Made by a program: the position numbers and the translations under genes
In this document: positions 24,976-34,184 of the stretch, one piece after another
Position numbering within the stretch: the stretch's first letter is position 1
Layout: each line of letters opens with the position of its first letter
Source: CALBTQ01 sp036725605
GTDB taxonomy: Bacteria; Lernaellota; Lernaellaia; Lernaellales; Lernaellaceae
Direction: 5' to 3'
DNA: 64,000 nt
Assembly (NCBI GenBank): GCA_036725605.1
Contig: DAIMDW010000016.1
Coordinates: 62,001-126,000, forward strand
The notes under the pieces: model-generated
Told to the model about the DNA's origin: nothing
Seen by the model: only the letters and a program-made list of their open reading frames with translations
The model's database searches: none

Positions 24976-25779
24976 TTACTGGTTTTTCTTGCCCTTTTTC
25001 TTCAGCTTTTTGGGCGCCTTCGAACTCTTCATCTTCAGCGGCTTCATCGTTTTGATCGTGCCTTCCAGCCGGGCGGAAATAGGCAGTTGCGGGGTCATCT
25101 CCGGCCTCTCTTTGATCAGCAGTTCGGCCTTGGCGATGTACATCGGCTGTTCTTTGGCCAGCGTCACCGTCACGGTGATGTCCATCGCTTCGCCGGGCTG
25201 CAAGGCGATGGGCAGTTCGGTCTGCTCGCCCTTCTGGAAGGCCAACGCCACCGCCTGCGCCTTTTTCAAGTTGAGCTTGTATTCGGTGATCGTGATCGCC
25301 TCCTGGCCCATGTTGGTGAACTTCACCACGGTGCTGCCGGGCTCACCGGGCTTGAGGTCGCTCAGGCGCGCCCGCGCCGGATCGAAGGCCATCGTCACGG
25401 CCACTTCGCCCGTCAGCGTCAGCGTCGTTTTGGGATTGGCCGGATCGTTGGTGACCACGGTCACCTTTTTGATCTGCTTGCCTTTACGCATCCCGGCGTT
25501 GAAGGTCACCTTCACCTCGGAGAAGTCGCCGGGTTTGATCGTCTTCTTCGACGGTGTGGCGATCGTGCAGCCGCAGGTGCTCTTGGTGTGCGTGATTTCC
25601 AGCTCCTCGCTGCCGTCGTTGAAAATCTTGAAGATATGCTCGGCCGCCGTGTTCTGCTCGATCGAACCGAAGTCGAAGGTATCCTGGTCGACGCGGACGG
25701 TCGGCGGCGAGCAACCGGCCATCGCCGCGAAGGAAGCAATCAGCAAAGCGAACACCAGACCCAAAACAGCGCGTTTCAT
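24976..25779 (-). CDS. DUF1573 lipoprotein
   Basis: A 267-residue lipoprotein (lipobox AMAGC, Cys22). An N-terminal DUF1573 Ig-like domain is clear: TFDFGSIEQNTAAEHIFKIFNDG is typical, represented here by FDFGSI and the TCGCT cysteine pair, followed by KPGDFSEVKVTF. A second beta-sandwich (about 135-235) has the same design. The C-terminus is very basic (KSSKAPKKLKKKGKKNQ), perhaps contacting lipopolysaccharide or nucleic acid. Members are secreted and of unknown biochemical role. Convergent with the glycyl radical enzyme. Confidence 0.85.
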   Translation of the reverse strand: MKRAVLGLVFALLIASFAAMAGCSPPTVRVDQDTFDFGSIEQNTAAEHIFKIFNDGSEELEITHTKSTCGCTIATPSKKTIKPGDFSEVKVTFNAGMRKGKQIKKVTVVTNDPANPKTTLTLTGEVAVTMAFDPARARLSDLKPGEPGSTVVKFTNMGQEAITITEYKLNLKKAQAVALAFQKGEQTELPIALQPGEAMDITVTVTLAKEQPMYIAKAELLIKERPEMTPQLPISARLEGTIKTMKPLKMKSSKAPKKLKKKGKKNQ

Positions 25780-25926
25780 CGGTACACTCCATCGTGCGTT
25801 TTTACTGGGGCGTAAGCTACCGCCGCTCTCCCGGCATTGTCAATAAGCTCCATGCCGTCTGGTCCCAAAGCGTCGCCTGTGGTATTTTCCTCTATACCTC
25901 AAACGCACGATCATCCGGGAGTTTCC

Positions 25927-26454
25927 ATGACCGACAAGTTCGCGCACCTCGATCGCGCCGACCTGCTCAAGCTGCTGTCGGTGTACGCGCACAACTGGCT
26001 GGCCCACGACGGCTGCTGGTTTCTGGCCTGCGAGGAAAAATACGATCTGGCCACGGCCATCGAACTGGACACCGCCTCGTGGCGGCGCTTCACCGTCGCC
26101 GAGGCCAAACGCATCATGAAGGCCTTCGGCATCGCCCCCGGCGGCGGGCTGGACGCGCTGGAGCAAGCCGTCGGCTACCGCCTCTACGCCTGCGTCAACG
26201 AGCAGGAAATCGTCCGCGACGGCGACGCGCTGCTCTACAAAATGAACGCCTGCCGCGTGCAGGACGCGCGCCGGCGCAAGGGCCTGCCCGACTTCCCCTG
26301 CAAGCCGGTGGGGCTGGTCGAATATAGCGGCTTCGCGCGGACGATCGACCCGCGCATTGAAACCGAATGCATCCAATGTCCGCCCGACGATTGTGGCGAC
26401 AAAGCGTGCATCTGGCGCTTCACCCTGCGCGAGGAGGACGGCGATGAGAGCTGA
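25927..26454 (+). CDS. DUF6125-like cytosolic protein
   Basis: A 175-residue protein starting at ATG 25927. The N-terminal half is helical (LLKLLSVYAHNWLAHDGCWFLACEEKYDLATA), the C-terminus holds a cysteine cluster, IQCPPDDCGDKACIWRF, that resembles a metal or cofactor site of DUF6125/V4R-like proteins. My family assignment is tentative. It overlaps by 11 bp the next gene, a PPC/DUF296 protein, and the acyl-CoA dehydrogenase follows, so a three-gene operon of cofactor- or acyl-related function is plausible. Confidence 0.65.
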   Translation: MTDKFAHLDRADLLKLLSVYAHNWLAHDGCWFLACEEKYDLATAIELDTASWRRFTVAEAKRIMKAFGIAPGGGLDALEQAVGYRLYACVNEQEIVRDGDALLYKMNACRVQDARRRKGLPDFPCKPVGLVEYSGFARTIDPRIETECIQCPPDDCGDKACIWRFTLREEDGDES

Positions 26455-26893
26455 AATCAGCCGCAACGGGCGCACGATCGTCGGCCGGCTCGAACGCGGC
26501 GACAAACTGCCCGACGCCCTGCTGGCCGTGGCGGAAAAACACGGCGTGCGCGCCGCGCGCGTCGAGGCCATCGGCGGCGTGACCGACCTGCGCGTCACCG
26601 AATTCGATCTGGACAAAGGCGCGTACAAACCGTCGCTGCACCGCGCGGGTATGACCGAGGTGCTGCACCTGGCCGGCAACCTCAGCCTGCGCGACGGCGA
26701 ATTGTTCGGCCATCTGCACATCAGCGCCTGCTGGCACGAAAACGGCGCGACGCAGATGATCGCCGGGCACCTCGTGTCCGCCGACGTGTTCGTCTGCGAG
26801 TTTCATCTGACCGTCTACGACGATCTCAACCTCGTTCGCGAGGTCGAGCCGAAAACCGGCCTGGCCCTGTGGAACATTCCCGATAAGGAGTAA
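26444..26893 (+). CDS. PPC/DUF296 (PD1-like) domain protein
   Basis: A 149-residue protein made almost wholly of one PPC (plant and prokaryote conserved, DUF296) domain. Key conserved segments are IGGVTDLRV, GHLHISACW and AGHLVSADVFVCEFHLTV; the His residues of GHLH and AGHL are those that bind metal or substrate in bacterial members. Bacterial PPC proteins form trimers; some bind DNA, others are enzyme-like. Start ATG 26444 has GAGGAGG just upstream and overlaps the previous stop. Directly followed (3 bp) by an acyl-CoA dehydrogenase. Confidence 0.85.
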   Translation: MRAEISRNGRTIVGRLERGDKLPDALLAVAEKHGVRAARVEAIGGVTDLRVTEFDLDKGAYKPSLHRAGMTEVLHLAGNLSLRDGELFGHLHISACWHENGATQMIAGHLVSADVFVCEFHLTVYDDLNLVREVEPKTGLALWNIPDKE

Positions 26894-26896
26894 ACG

Positions 26897-28126
26897 ATGT
26901 TTGCCGAACTGCTCACGCCCGTCGAATTGGCCCTGCAGGAAAAAGCCCGCGCCTTCGCCCGCGACCAGGTGTCGCCGGAGTTGCTCAAGCAGATGGACCA
27001 GGACCAGGTGCGCTACCCGCGCGAATACGTCAAGGCGCTGGCCGCCGCCGGGCTGCTGGGCACGCGCTTCGACACGAAGTACGGCGGCATGGGCCTGGGT
27101 TGGTCCGCCGAGGTTTGCGCGCTCGAAGAGATCGGCGTGCTGGGCATGGCCTTGGGCTGCCTGTTCTCGCTGCCCTCGATCATCGGCGAAGCGCTGCACC
27201 TGTTCGGCACGGAGGAGCAAAAGCAAAAGTGGCTCGCGCCGGTGCTGCGCGGTGAAATCTTCTGCGCCGAGGCGTTGACCGAACCGCGCGGCGGCTCCGA
27301 CTTTTTCGGCGCGACGACCCGCGCGATCAAGGACGGCGACCATTACGTGATGAACGGTCAAAAGCGCTTCGTCGTCGGTTCCGAAGGCGCGGACATCTTC
27401 CTCGTCTACGCCAAAACCGCGCCCGACGCGCACCCGCATAAATCGCTGTCGGTCTTCGTTGTCGAACGCGACGACACCGTGCAGGTCGAGCACGTCTACG
27501 GCCTGATGGGCACGCGCGGCGGCGGCACGGGACGGATCGTCTTCCACGACACCAAGGTGCCCGCGGCGAACCTCGTCGGCCCGGAAAACGCCGGCGGCAT
27601 GATCTTCAACCACATGATGGTGCCCGAGCGCATGACCAGCGCGGCCGGCGCGCTCGGCTTGGCCCGCGCCGCGATCGAGGTCGCCGCCCGCTACGCCACC
27701 AAGCGCAAGGCCTTCGGCGAACGGATCATCAAATTCGAGGGCGTCAGCTTCCGCGTGGCCGAAGCGGTCTGCCGGCTCGACGCCGCCCGCGCATTGGTTT
27801 GGGCCGCCGCGAAACGCCTGGACGCCGGCCTCGACTCGCGCCGCATGGTTTCCGAAGCCAAGAAGGTCGCCACCGACGCGGCCTGGGATGTGACCAACCA
27901 CGCGATGCAGATCATGGGCGGCATCGGCTACACCGACGTGTATCCGATCGAGCGGATGGTCCGCGACGCGCGCCTGACGCAGATCTGGACCGGCACCAAC
28001 GAGATCATGAACCTGCTCATCCAGCACGAGTATCTCAAGGAGCTGGCCGCCGACGCCGCCACCAAGCGCGACAGCGAAGCCGACGCCATCAACGCCGACG
28101 CGGAAGGCGAGAAGATTTTCGAGTAA
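26897..28126 (+). CDS. Acyl-CoA dehydrogenase
   Basis: A 409-residue FAD enzyme that oxidises acyl-CoA to enoyl-CoA. N-terminal, middle and C-terminal domains are visible, with ALTEPRGGSDFFG (FAD/substrate loop) and GGIGYTDVYPIERMVRDAR. The usual base in YEGT is replaced (IWTGTNEI), whereas VPERMTSAAG holds a Glu where isovaleryl- and long-chain-type enzymes place their base, so that subtype is likely. It ends an apparent operon (25927-28126) and stands next to an AT-rich insert. It may act on products of the acyl-CoA synthetase at 18803. Confidence 0.9.
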   Translation: MFAELLTPVELALQEKARAFARDQVSPELLKQMDQDQVRYPREYVKALAAAGLLGTRFDTKYGGMGLGWSAEVCALEEIGVLGMALGCLFSLPSIIGEALHLFGTEEQKQKWLAPVLRGEIFCAEALTEPRGGSDFFGATTRAIKDGDHYVMNGQKRFVVGSEGADIFLVYAKTAPDAHPHKSLSVFVVERDDTVQVEHVYGLMGTRGGGTGRIVFHDTKVPAANLVGPENAGGMIFNHMMVPERMTSAAGALGLARAAIEVAARYATKRKAFGERIIKFEGVSFRVAEAVCRLDAARALVWAAAKRLDAGLDSRRMVSEAKKVATDAAWDVTNHAMQIMGGIGYTDVYPIERMVRDARLTQIWTGTNEIMNLLIQHEYLKELAADAATKRDSEADAINADAEGEKIFE

Positions 28127-28153
28127 TTTGCACACACCCTCTTTTTTAATTAA

Positions 28154-28181
28154 TTATGCATTGTATTATTTATATGCATAA
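28154..28181 (+). promoter_or_regulatory. Palindromic operator-like site before the nuclease gene
   Basis: TTATGCAT (28154-28161) and ATGCATAA (28174-28181) are perfect inverted half-sites 12 bp apart, immediately before the GGAGGT ribosome site. The spacer contains TATTAT, which may be a -10 element. A repressor would be expected to bind here, but none is adjacent. Confidence 0.45.
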
Positions 28182-28199
28182 AGAAATGGAGGTATGTTT

Positions 28200-29588
28200 A
28201 TGGATGTCATTACTGCGATGCTTATGATAGCTCTATTTATTATTATTACTTTTTCCGCTATTTTAATAATAATGTTTTTAAAACAGAAAAAAATAATAAA
28301 AAAATATTCTCCAATTATTGATATTGACAAAGAAGTGATCAAAGCAAACAAACTTTTAAAAAATGCAACTGACGAAACAGAAAAAATAAAATCAGAAAAT
28401 GAAAAATTACGAAAAAAATTGAGCGATGAGTATTTGGCAGCGAAGGCCATATATGAAAAATTACAAAAAGAGATATCTTTATTGGAAGAAAATATTGAAG
28501 ATATTTCTTTTGGCTTGTATAAACCTCATTATTCATTTGATTCATCAGATGCTTATAAAAGGGAGCTTGATTCAATTCGGGCAAGGCAAAAAGACCTTAT
28601 AAAAGGTAAAAAAGCAGCCCTTTGTGCAGTCGAATGGACGGTTAGTGGCAGCAAAAAAGAAGGCGCTCGTATGCAAAACCAATATATGAAGCTCTTGCTT
28701 CGAGCATTTAATGGCGAATGCGATGCTGCGGTGGCCAAAGTAACTTGGAATAATGTAACCCGTATGGAGAATCGTATAACATCTGCTTTTGAGGTAATAA
28801 ACAAACTTGGAAGTGTAATGAAAATTTCCATTTCAGATCAATATTTATCTTTGAAAATGGAAGAACTGCGCCTTGAATTCGAGACAAAAGAAAAGAGACA
28901 GCAGGAAATTGAAGAGCAGAGGGCGATTCAACAACAAATAAGGGAAGAGGAAAAAGCTTTAAAAGAGGCGGAAAAGGCTAGAAAAGAAGCCGAACAAGAA
29001 GAAGCTAGAAGTATCAAAGCGTTGGAAAAGGCGCGAGAAGAACTACAAAAGGCTCACGGTGGAGAATTAGATGTATTAAACGAGAAAATATTATTACTTG
29101 AGCAACAATTAACTGAAGCTCAAAAGCAGAAGGAGCGAGCAATCTCTTTGGCTCAGATAACAAAATCTGGCCATGTATACATCATTTCAAATATTGGCTC
29201 CTTTGGCGATAATGTCTTAAAAATCGGAATGACGAGACGCTTAGAGCCAATGGATCGTGTTAAGGAACTGGGCGATGCGTCCGTACCTTTTCAATTTGAT
29301 GTTCATGCAATGATATATTCAAAAGATGCTCCAAGTTTGGAAAAGGAACTCCACGATTACTTTTCAGAAAAGCGGGTTAATTTGATAAATCAGCGCAAAG
29401 AATATTTTTTCACTACAGTTGAAGAAATTGAGGAATTTGCAAGGTCGAAAGATTATGACTTTAAAATAACAAGGCTTGCAGAAGCGAAAGAATATAGAGA
29501 ATCCCTTACAATAAGAGAGAGTAAAAAGATGAAGGAAGAAATTTTACCAATTGATGAAAAACTTCCTGAAAGGTTATTTTCGAACTAA
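28200..29588 (+). CDS. Membrane-anchored DUF4041/GIY-YIG nuclease, SNIPE-like defence protein
   Basis: A 462-residue protein strikingly richer in A+T than its neighbours. Order: one transmembrane helix (about 4-27), a coiled coil (40-100), DUF4041 (about 102-220, FGLYKPHYSFDSSDAYK and KDLIKGKKAA), a long charged coiled coil (225-315) and a C-terminal T5orf172-type GIY-YIG nuclease domain (325-412). The catalytic signature reads GHVYIIS and NVLKIGMTRR, with the conserved Glu in LEKELHDYF. The combination matches SNIPE of E. coli, a membrane nuclease that cuts phage DNA as it enters. ATG 28200 is six bases after GGAGGT; an ATG at 28194 is too close. No other defence gene is adjacent. Confidence 0.86.
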   Translation: MDVITAMLMIALFIIITFSAILIIMFLKQKKIIKKYSPIIDIDKEVIKANKLLKNATDETEKIKSENEKLRKKLSDEYLAAKAIYEKLQKEISLLEENIEDISFGLYKPHYSFDSSDAYKRELDSIRARQKDLIKGKKAALCAVEWTVSGSKKEGARMQNQYMKLLLRAFNGECDAAVAKVTWNNVTRMENRITSAFEVINKLGSVMKISISDQYLSLKMEELRLEFETKEKRQQEIEEQRAIQQQIREEEKALKEAEKARKEAEQEEARSIKALEKAREELQKAHGGELDVLNEKILLLEQQLTEAQKQKERAISLAQITKSGHVYIISNIGSFGDNVLKIGMTRRLEPMDRVKELGDASVPFQFDVHAMIYSKDAPSLEKELHDYFSEKRVNLINQRKEYFFTTVEEIEEFARSKDYDFKITRLAEAKEYRESLTIRESKKMKEEILPIDEKLPERLFSN

Positions 29589-29590
29589 TA

Positions 29591-29620
29591 TCCGCTGATT
29601 CGCCAGGCCGGCTCAGCGGA
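29591..29620 (+). terminator. Hairpin after the SNIPE-like gene
   Basis: TCCGCTGA (29591-29598) pairs with TCAGCGGA (29613-29620), two bases after the stop. The following T-run is short, so terminator strength is doubtful. Between here and 29825 there is also a GGCCC-TTGC-GGGCC hairpin near 29671, and no gene. Confidence 0.45.
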
Positions 29621-29825
29621 AGCCTTTATAGATTCTACTGCCACTGGCAGAGAATAACCCCTTTAATTTAAAGGCCCTTGCGGGCCCCGATGGCTAAGCC
29701 ATCCACCTCCGATAAACGGATTGATTAAATTGTATACGCTTTCACCTACAAAGCAAGTGCTTTTTGTTTGACCAAATTCGCCGCCTCTGTCTATCCTGCC
29801 CAAACATTGATACAGGCGGGCGATC

Positions 29826-30809
29826 ATGACCGACACCACATTGCGTTGGGGCATTCTGGGCACGGCGGAAATTTCGCGGGAGACGATCCGCGGGTTGCGC
29901 ACAGGCGGCGCGGGCGAGTTGCGCGCGGTGGCCAGTCGCGACGCGGACAAGGCGCGGGCGTGGGCGCGCGAGCACGACATCCCGCTGGCCTTCAGTTCGT
30001 ATGACGAACTGCTGCGTTCCGGCGAGGTCGATGTCATTTACAATCCGTTGCCCAACAGCCTGCACGCGACCTGGACGATCAACGCGCTCGCCGCCGGGCT
30101 GCACGTGCTGTGCGAAAAGCCGCTGACGGTCGATGCCGCCCAGGCGCGCGCCGTGGCGCGGGCCGCCGCGCGGGCCGGGCGCTGCGTCGCCGAGGGCTTC
30201 ATGTACCGCCATCATCCGCAATGGGCTCGTGTGCGCGAACTCTTGAACGACGGGGCGATCGGCGAGGTGCGTACGCTGCACAGCGTCTTCACCTGGTACA
30301 ACGACGACCCGCGCGCCAACCCCGTTTCGGTCGAACTGGCCGGCGGCGCGCTACGCGACGTGGGCTGCTATTGCGTGCATTTTTCGCGGCTGATCGTCGG
30401 GGACGAACCGTTGCGCGTGAGTGCGTTCGAGCGCCGGGCCGGAGTCGACCTGGCGATGCTCGGCCTGCTCGAATTTCCCGCCGGCGTGCTTGCCTCCTTC
30501 GAAACCGGTCTGGACAGCTTCGAGCGACACGGTGCGCGCATCGCCGGTACGCGCGGGGAGATCGTCATCGAGCAACCGTGGGTGCCCGGCGATCGTCCGG
30601 CGCGCTTGCAGTTGTTGCGTGAAGGGAAGGATGCCGAAGAGATCGTCATTGCGCCCGCCGATTCCTACCGCCTGCAGGCCGAAGCCTTCGCCGCGTTGTG
30701 CCGGGGCGAGGGCGACGCCGACGCCGCGTTGGCTGACGCCGTGGCGAACATGACCGTCCTGGATGCCCTGTTCACCGCCGCGCGCGAGGGGCGGGCCGTC
30801 GCTGTCTGA
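29826..30809 (+). CDS. Gfo/Idh/MocA-family NAD(P)-dependent oxidoreductase
   Basis: A 327-residue dehydrogenase. The N-terminal Rossmann fold starts WGILGTAEISRETI (nucleotide loop) and includes the family signature CEKPLT (Lys about 98) that positions the catalytic Lys-Pro; the C-terminal alpha/beta domain shapes the sugar pocket with GGALRDVGCYCV, where D-x-x-C-Y replaces the common D-x-G-x-H. Substrates are usually sugars, inositol or related polyols. The ATG at 29826 fits the fold start. It is monocistronic and convergent with the acyltransferase. Confidence 0.88.
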   Translation: MTDTTLRWGILGTAEISRETIRGLRTGGAGELRAVASRDADKARAWAREHDIPLAFSSYDELLRSGEVDVIYNPLPNSLHATWTINALAAGLHVLCEKPLTVDAAQARAVARAAARAGRCVAEGFMYRHHPQWARVRELLNDGAIGEVRTLHSVFTWYNDDPRANPVSVELAGGALRDVGCYCVHFSRLIVGDEPLRVSAFERRAGVDLAMLGLLEFPAGVLASFETGLDSFERHGARIAGTRGEIVIEQPWVPGDRPARLQLLREGKDAEEIVIAPADSYRLQAEAFAALCRGEGDADAALADAVANMTVLDALFTAAREGRAVAV

Positions 30810-30814
30810 CGCGC

Positions 30815-31864
30815 TCAGGCGACGCCGTTGGCCGGGGCGGTCGTGTGCGCGGCGATCCACTCGTCCACCTTGCGCCACTGCGCGTACAGCCACTCGATGC
30901 GCTCTTCGGTCGTCTGGGGGATGTCCTCGAACGGAATGTGCCACAGGTTGATGCGGATCGTTTGGTGAATCAGCGAGCCGTTGAGCACGTTGAGCGCGCG
31001 GGCGGCCGACTCGAAACCGACGTGCGCGGCGAACACGGCGCAGGCGCGCGTGTTTTCCTCGAGCATCGCCAGGCAGCCGCCCAGGCGCGGAGGCAGGACG
31101 TTTTTGAGCGCGCGCGCCCGTTCCAGCAGCGCGAGGTCACCCTTTTCCTTCAGCCGCTCCAGCATGTGCCGGCGCTTGGACGCGGTGAAACGCGTGCCTT
31201 CGGGGAAGATGACCACCGCCTCGTTGTCGTCCAGATCGCGCACGACGCGCCGTACGCCGTCGATCTCCCGCTCGTTGTCGCCCAGGCCGCGGCGCACGAA
31301 GAAATTGGGCAGGCCGTTGCCGATGATGTCCAGCCCCGGATCCCACAGCAATTCGCGCTTGATGATGTGCCGCACGTGCCAGCGACGACGCAGCACGAAC
31401 AGCGCGCCGGGCAGTGAGGTGTCGGGCATCGAAACGTGGCGGAAGAACAGCAGCGCCGGCCCGTGCTCGATCTCGTCGAGACCCTCGATGTCAAAACGCA
31501 GGCCGAACAATTTGGAAACGCCGTCGAACAGCCAGCCGCCCCACCAGCGTTCGAGGGAACGCATCCACCGCTGGTAGCGCCGCTTGCCCAGGCCCAGCGC
31601 GCGACCGCTGAGCAGCCACATCCCCAGGCCGAGGAAGATCGCCAGGTTCTCGGCGGTCAGGTACAAAAACAGAAAGCCCGTGCTGCGCAACGCCGCCCAG
31701 CGCGAGCGGCGGCGCAGGTCGATGAACAAGGCAATCAATAACAAGAGCGGCGAGAGCGCGAAGGTCAGCCACCACGAAACGATATACAACGGGAACGTCG
31801 CCGCGCGCCGAAACCACTTTTCGGCGAAGTTGCGCTGGGTGATCGAGAGCTCGATTTTCTTCAC
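30815..31864 (-). CDS. 1-acylglycerol-3-phosphate-type acyltransferase
   Basis: A membrane acyltransferase of about 349 residues with two or three N-terminal helices (residues about 15-95) and the PlsC-type catalytic pattern: the HX4D box in FFRHVSMPD, the glycerophosphate motif FPEGTRFTASK and a preceding block WDPGLDIIGNGLPNFFVRR. It should transfer a fatty acyl group to a lysophosphatidate or related acceptor at the inner membrane. The GTG at 31864 with GAGG nine bases upstream is the chosen start; a GTG at 31891 would add nine residues. Longer than typical PlsC, resembling the eukaryotic-like LPAAT branch. Confidence 0.85.
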   Translation of the reverse strand: MKKIELSITQRNFAEKWFRRAATFPLYIVSWWLTFALSPLLLLIALFIDLRRRSRWAALRSTGFLFLYLTAENLAIFLGLGMWLLSGRALGLGKRRYQRWMRSLERWWGGWLFDGVSKLFGLRFDIEGLDEIEHGPALLFFRHVSMPDTSLPGALFVLRRRWHVRHIIKRELLWDPGLDIIGNGLPNFFVRRGLGDNEREIDGVRRVVRDLDDNEAVVIFPEGTRFTASKRRHMLERLKEKGDLALLERARALKNVLPPRLGGCLAMLEENTRACAVFAAHVGFESAARALNVLNGSLIHQTIRINLWHIPFEDIPQTTEERIEWLYAQWRKVDEWIAAHTTAPANGVA

Positions 31865-31979
31865 TGACCAAATCCTCAGTCTGGGTTGCACCGGATGAAA
31901 ACGCGTCGTTGAAGCGGTTCAGCGTGACGCAAATATATTTTCTGTCAAGAACAAACGAAATTTGGCGGCGGAAAACCGA

Positions 31980-34184
31980 TTAACGAGTCTCGGACAGTTT
32001 GACGAGAAACGCCTTGGGCGCGGGGTCGCCGGTGTAGCCCAGCGCCAGCGGATCGACCGTGCGATTGGGCAGAAATTCGATGACCGCGCCCGGCGGCACG
32101 TTCAGCGTCACGTCGGTTTGATCGGCGAGGCGATATGCGACCGGCGGTTCGTCGTCGATCGTTATCCGCAACTCGTCGACGCCCTGGGCGAGGAACGGCG
32201 CGATGAAATGCAATTGTCGTTCGCCCGGCGGCAGCATGAGCCGCGCCCGTTCGCCGATCCACCAATAGCCCTTGGCGTCGCGCGGCCCGGCGACCTCCAG
32301 CCAGCGGTAGGGTTCGTAATCGGTCAGCGGCCAGATGTCGACCGGCTCGTCGTCGGACCGGTTCGCCAGCAACACCAGGTGCCCGTTGGTGTACAGCCGG
32401 TCCAGGCGCCGGCCTTCGCCCGCCACGTACTCGGCTTCGTGCGCGGTCGTGGTGATAATGGTATCTTCCCAAGGCGACAACGGCCGATTTTCCCGCCGGG
32501 GCTTGAGGATCGTTTCGTACAAATGAGGGGCGTAATTGACGTCGGCGAATCCGTCGTAAAGCCACCAGTACATGGCTTGCGCGCCGTCACCGATGATGAA
32601 ATTGAAGTGTCGCGCTCTTGTGTCCACCATCCGATTCAGCGACCATTCGTCGTTGTAGGCGTGCGCGGCGCGGATCTCGTCGCGCGTCTGTAGGCCGGTC
32701 AGTTGCGTCCAATAAATGTGCGGCGTGAAGCCCGCGCGCGGCCATTGCGCGGCAATCAACGGACCCCAGCCGGTCAGCGCCAGCGCCACGACGACCCAGG
32801 CGACCGCCGCCTTCTTGCGCGCCGCCTCCGCCACGGGCAATGCCGCCAGCGCCGCGCCGTACACCAGCCACGGCGCGAGGTAACGCACCTGCTGACTGGT
32901 GACGAACCACACCGCCAGCGACACGGCGGCCAGCGGCGTGAGCAGATACAACAGCGGGTAATGCCGCAGCCGCACCAGGCCGAAGGTCAGCAGCGGCAGC
33001 AGCAGCCAGCCCAGCGGCAGATGGCCGAACAACTCGGGCTTGAACGTCAGGTTCCAACCCAGCAGCAGCATCGCCTTGAGGTCGAAGCCCGCGCCGTAGG
33101 TTTCGCGCACGCGTTGCGCAATGTATTGGAAGAACGCGGCGGTCGATTCATCGGCCGTCCAGGCGCTGAGCAGCGGATACAACGGGTCGCCCGTGTGATA
33201 CCACGCCCGCAGCGCCCAGGGCGCATAGACCAGCAGCGCCGTCAGGCAAAACAGCGCGGCTTGGCCGAGCGAATAAAACAGTCCCGGTCGTTGTTGCCCG
33301 CGCCGCACGCGCAGCCAGAAGGGCACGACGACCACGGCCAGCAGCGGAATGAGCATCAGGTTCCACAGCTTCGTCGAGGCGCACAATCCGGCAAACAGCG
33401 CCGCGGTCAGCAGATCGCCCCGCGCGCCGGAGCGCAGGTGATCGTCCAGGCGCAGCACAGCCAGCGCGAAATAGAGCATCGCGAAGCCGTCGGTGTTCGC
33501 CGTCTGCGACGTCCAGGCCACTAGCGGCACGCCGGCGAGGATCGTCGCCGCGAGCCATCCGGCCCGCCGGTCCCCCGCGCGCCGCGCCAGCAACGCCGTC
33601 GCCGCGATCGCCAACAGCGTCGTCAGCCAATGCAGCACCCGCGCCGCTTCCGTGCGGTGAAATTCCGTCAGCGCGCCGAAGGCGTATTCCGCCAAAAGCG
33701 GATAACCCGTCGGGTAGTTCCAAGAATTAATAAAATCACTCAAATATCCCGCATCCCAGGCGACCGGCAGATGGTAGCTGAGCGCGTCGGGCTCCAATTC
33801 CGGACCCAACGAGGCCAGGAAGCTCGCGCCGGTCAGCAGTACGATGACGATCGCCGCGAACGCTTCGAACCGATCGTACGGCCCCGCCGCCGCCAACGCT
33901 TGGCCCGAATGGCGTAGCGTCCACAGGCCGTAGACGACGAACGGCGCCATGGCGTACGTCAGCAGGTGCTCGGCGCGAAAACCCAGATCGTACAGACACA
34001 TGGACGCCTGGCACAGCGCCAGACGCAGCAACGCCCAAAGTGCCAGACCCAGCGCGGTTTGCTCGAGGCGGTCGCGCAACGAATCGCCGCGCCGCAAGGC
34101 CGCGCCCAGGCCGAGCGAGGCGATCATCAACAACAGCGCCAAGGCCGCCCCGTCGAGGCCGGATTCTTCCCAAAAGTTCAACAT
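31980..34184 (-). CDS. Polytopic glycosyltransferase-like membrane protein (GT-C fold)
   Basis: A 734-residue integral membrane protein with about 12 hydrophobic helices in its first 490 residues and a soluble C-terminal domain (about 500-734). The first large external loop carries an acidic motif, PELEPDALSYHLP, comparable to the catalytic Asp/Glu pair of ArnT/PMT-type lipid-linked glycosyltransferases. It likely transfers a sugar from a polyprenyl donor at the outer face of the inner membrane. Its 5' end overlaps by 7 bp the stop of the upstream 98-residue gene. A second GT-C-like protein is at 40500. Confidence 0.75.
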   Translation of the reverse strand: MLNFWEESGLDGAALALLLMIASLGLGAALRRGDSLRDRLEQTALGLALWALLRLALCQASMCLYDLGFRAEHLLTYAMAPFVVYGLWTLRHSGQALAAAGPYDRFEAFAAIVIVLLTGASFLASLGPELEPDALSYHLPVAWDAGYLSDFINSWNYPTGYPLLAEYAFGALTEFHRTEAARVLHWLTTLLAIAATALLARRAGDRRAGWLAATILAGVPLVAWTSQTANTDGFAMLYFALAVLRLDDHLRSGARGDLLTAALFAGLCASTKLWNLMLIPLLAVVVVPFWLRVRRGQQRPGLFYSLGQAALFCLTALLVYAPWALRAWYHTGDPLYPLLSAWTADESTAAFFQYIAQRVRETYGAGFDLKAMLLLGWNLTFKPELFGHLPLGWLLLPLLTFGLVRLRHYPLLYLLTPLAAVSLAVWFVTSQQVRYLAPWLVYGAALAALPVAEAARKKAAVAWVVVALALTGWGPLIAAQWPRAGFTPHIYWTQLTGLQTRDEIRAAHAYNDEWSLNRMVDTRARHFNFIIGDGAQAMYWWLYDGFADVNYAPHLYETILKPRRENRPLSPWEDTIITTTAHEAEYVAGEGRRLDRLYTNGHLVLLANRSDDEPVDIWPLTDYEPYRWLEVAGPRDAKGYWWIGERARLMLPPGERQLHFIAPFLAQGVDELRITIDDEPPVAYRLADQTDVTLNVPPGAVIEFLPNRTVDPLALGYTGDPAPKAFLVKLSETR

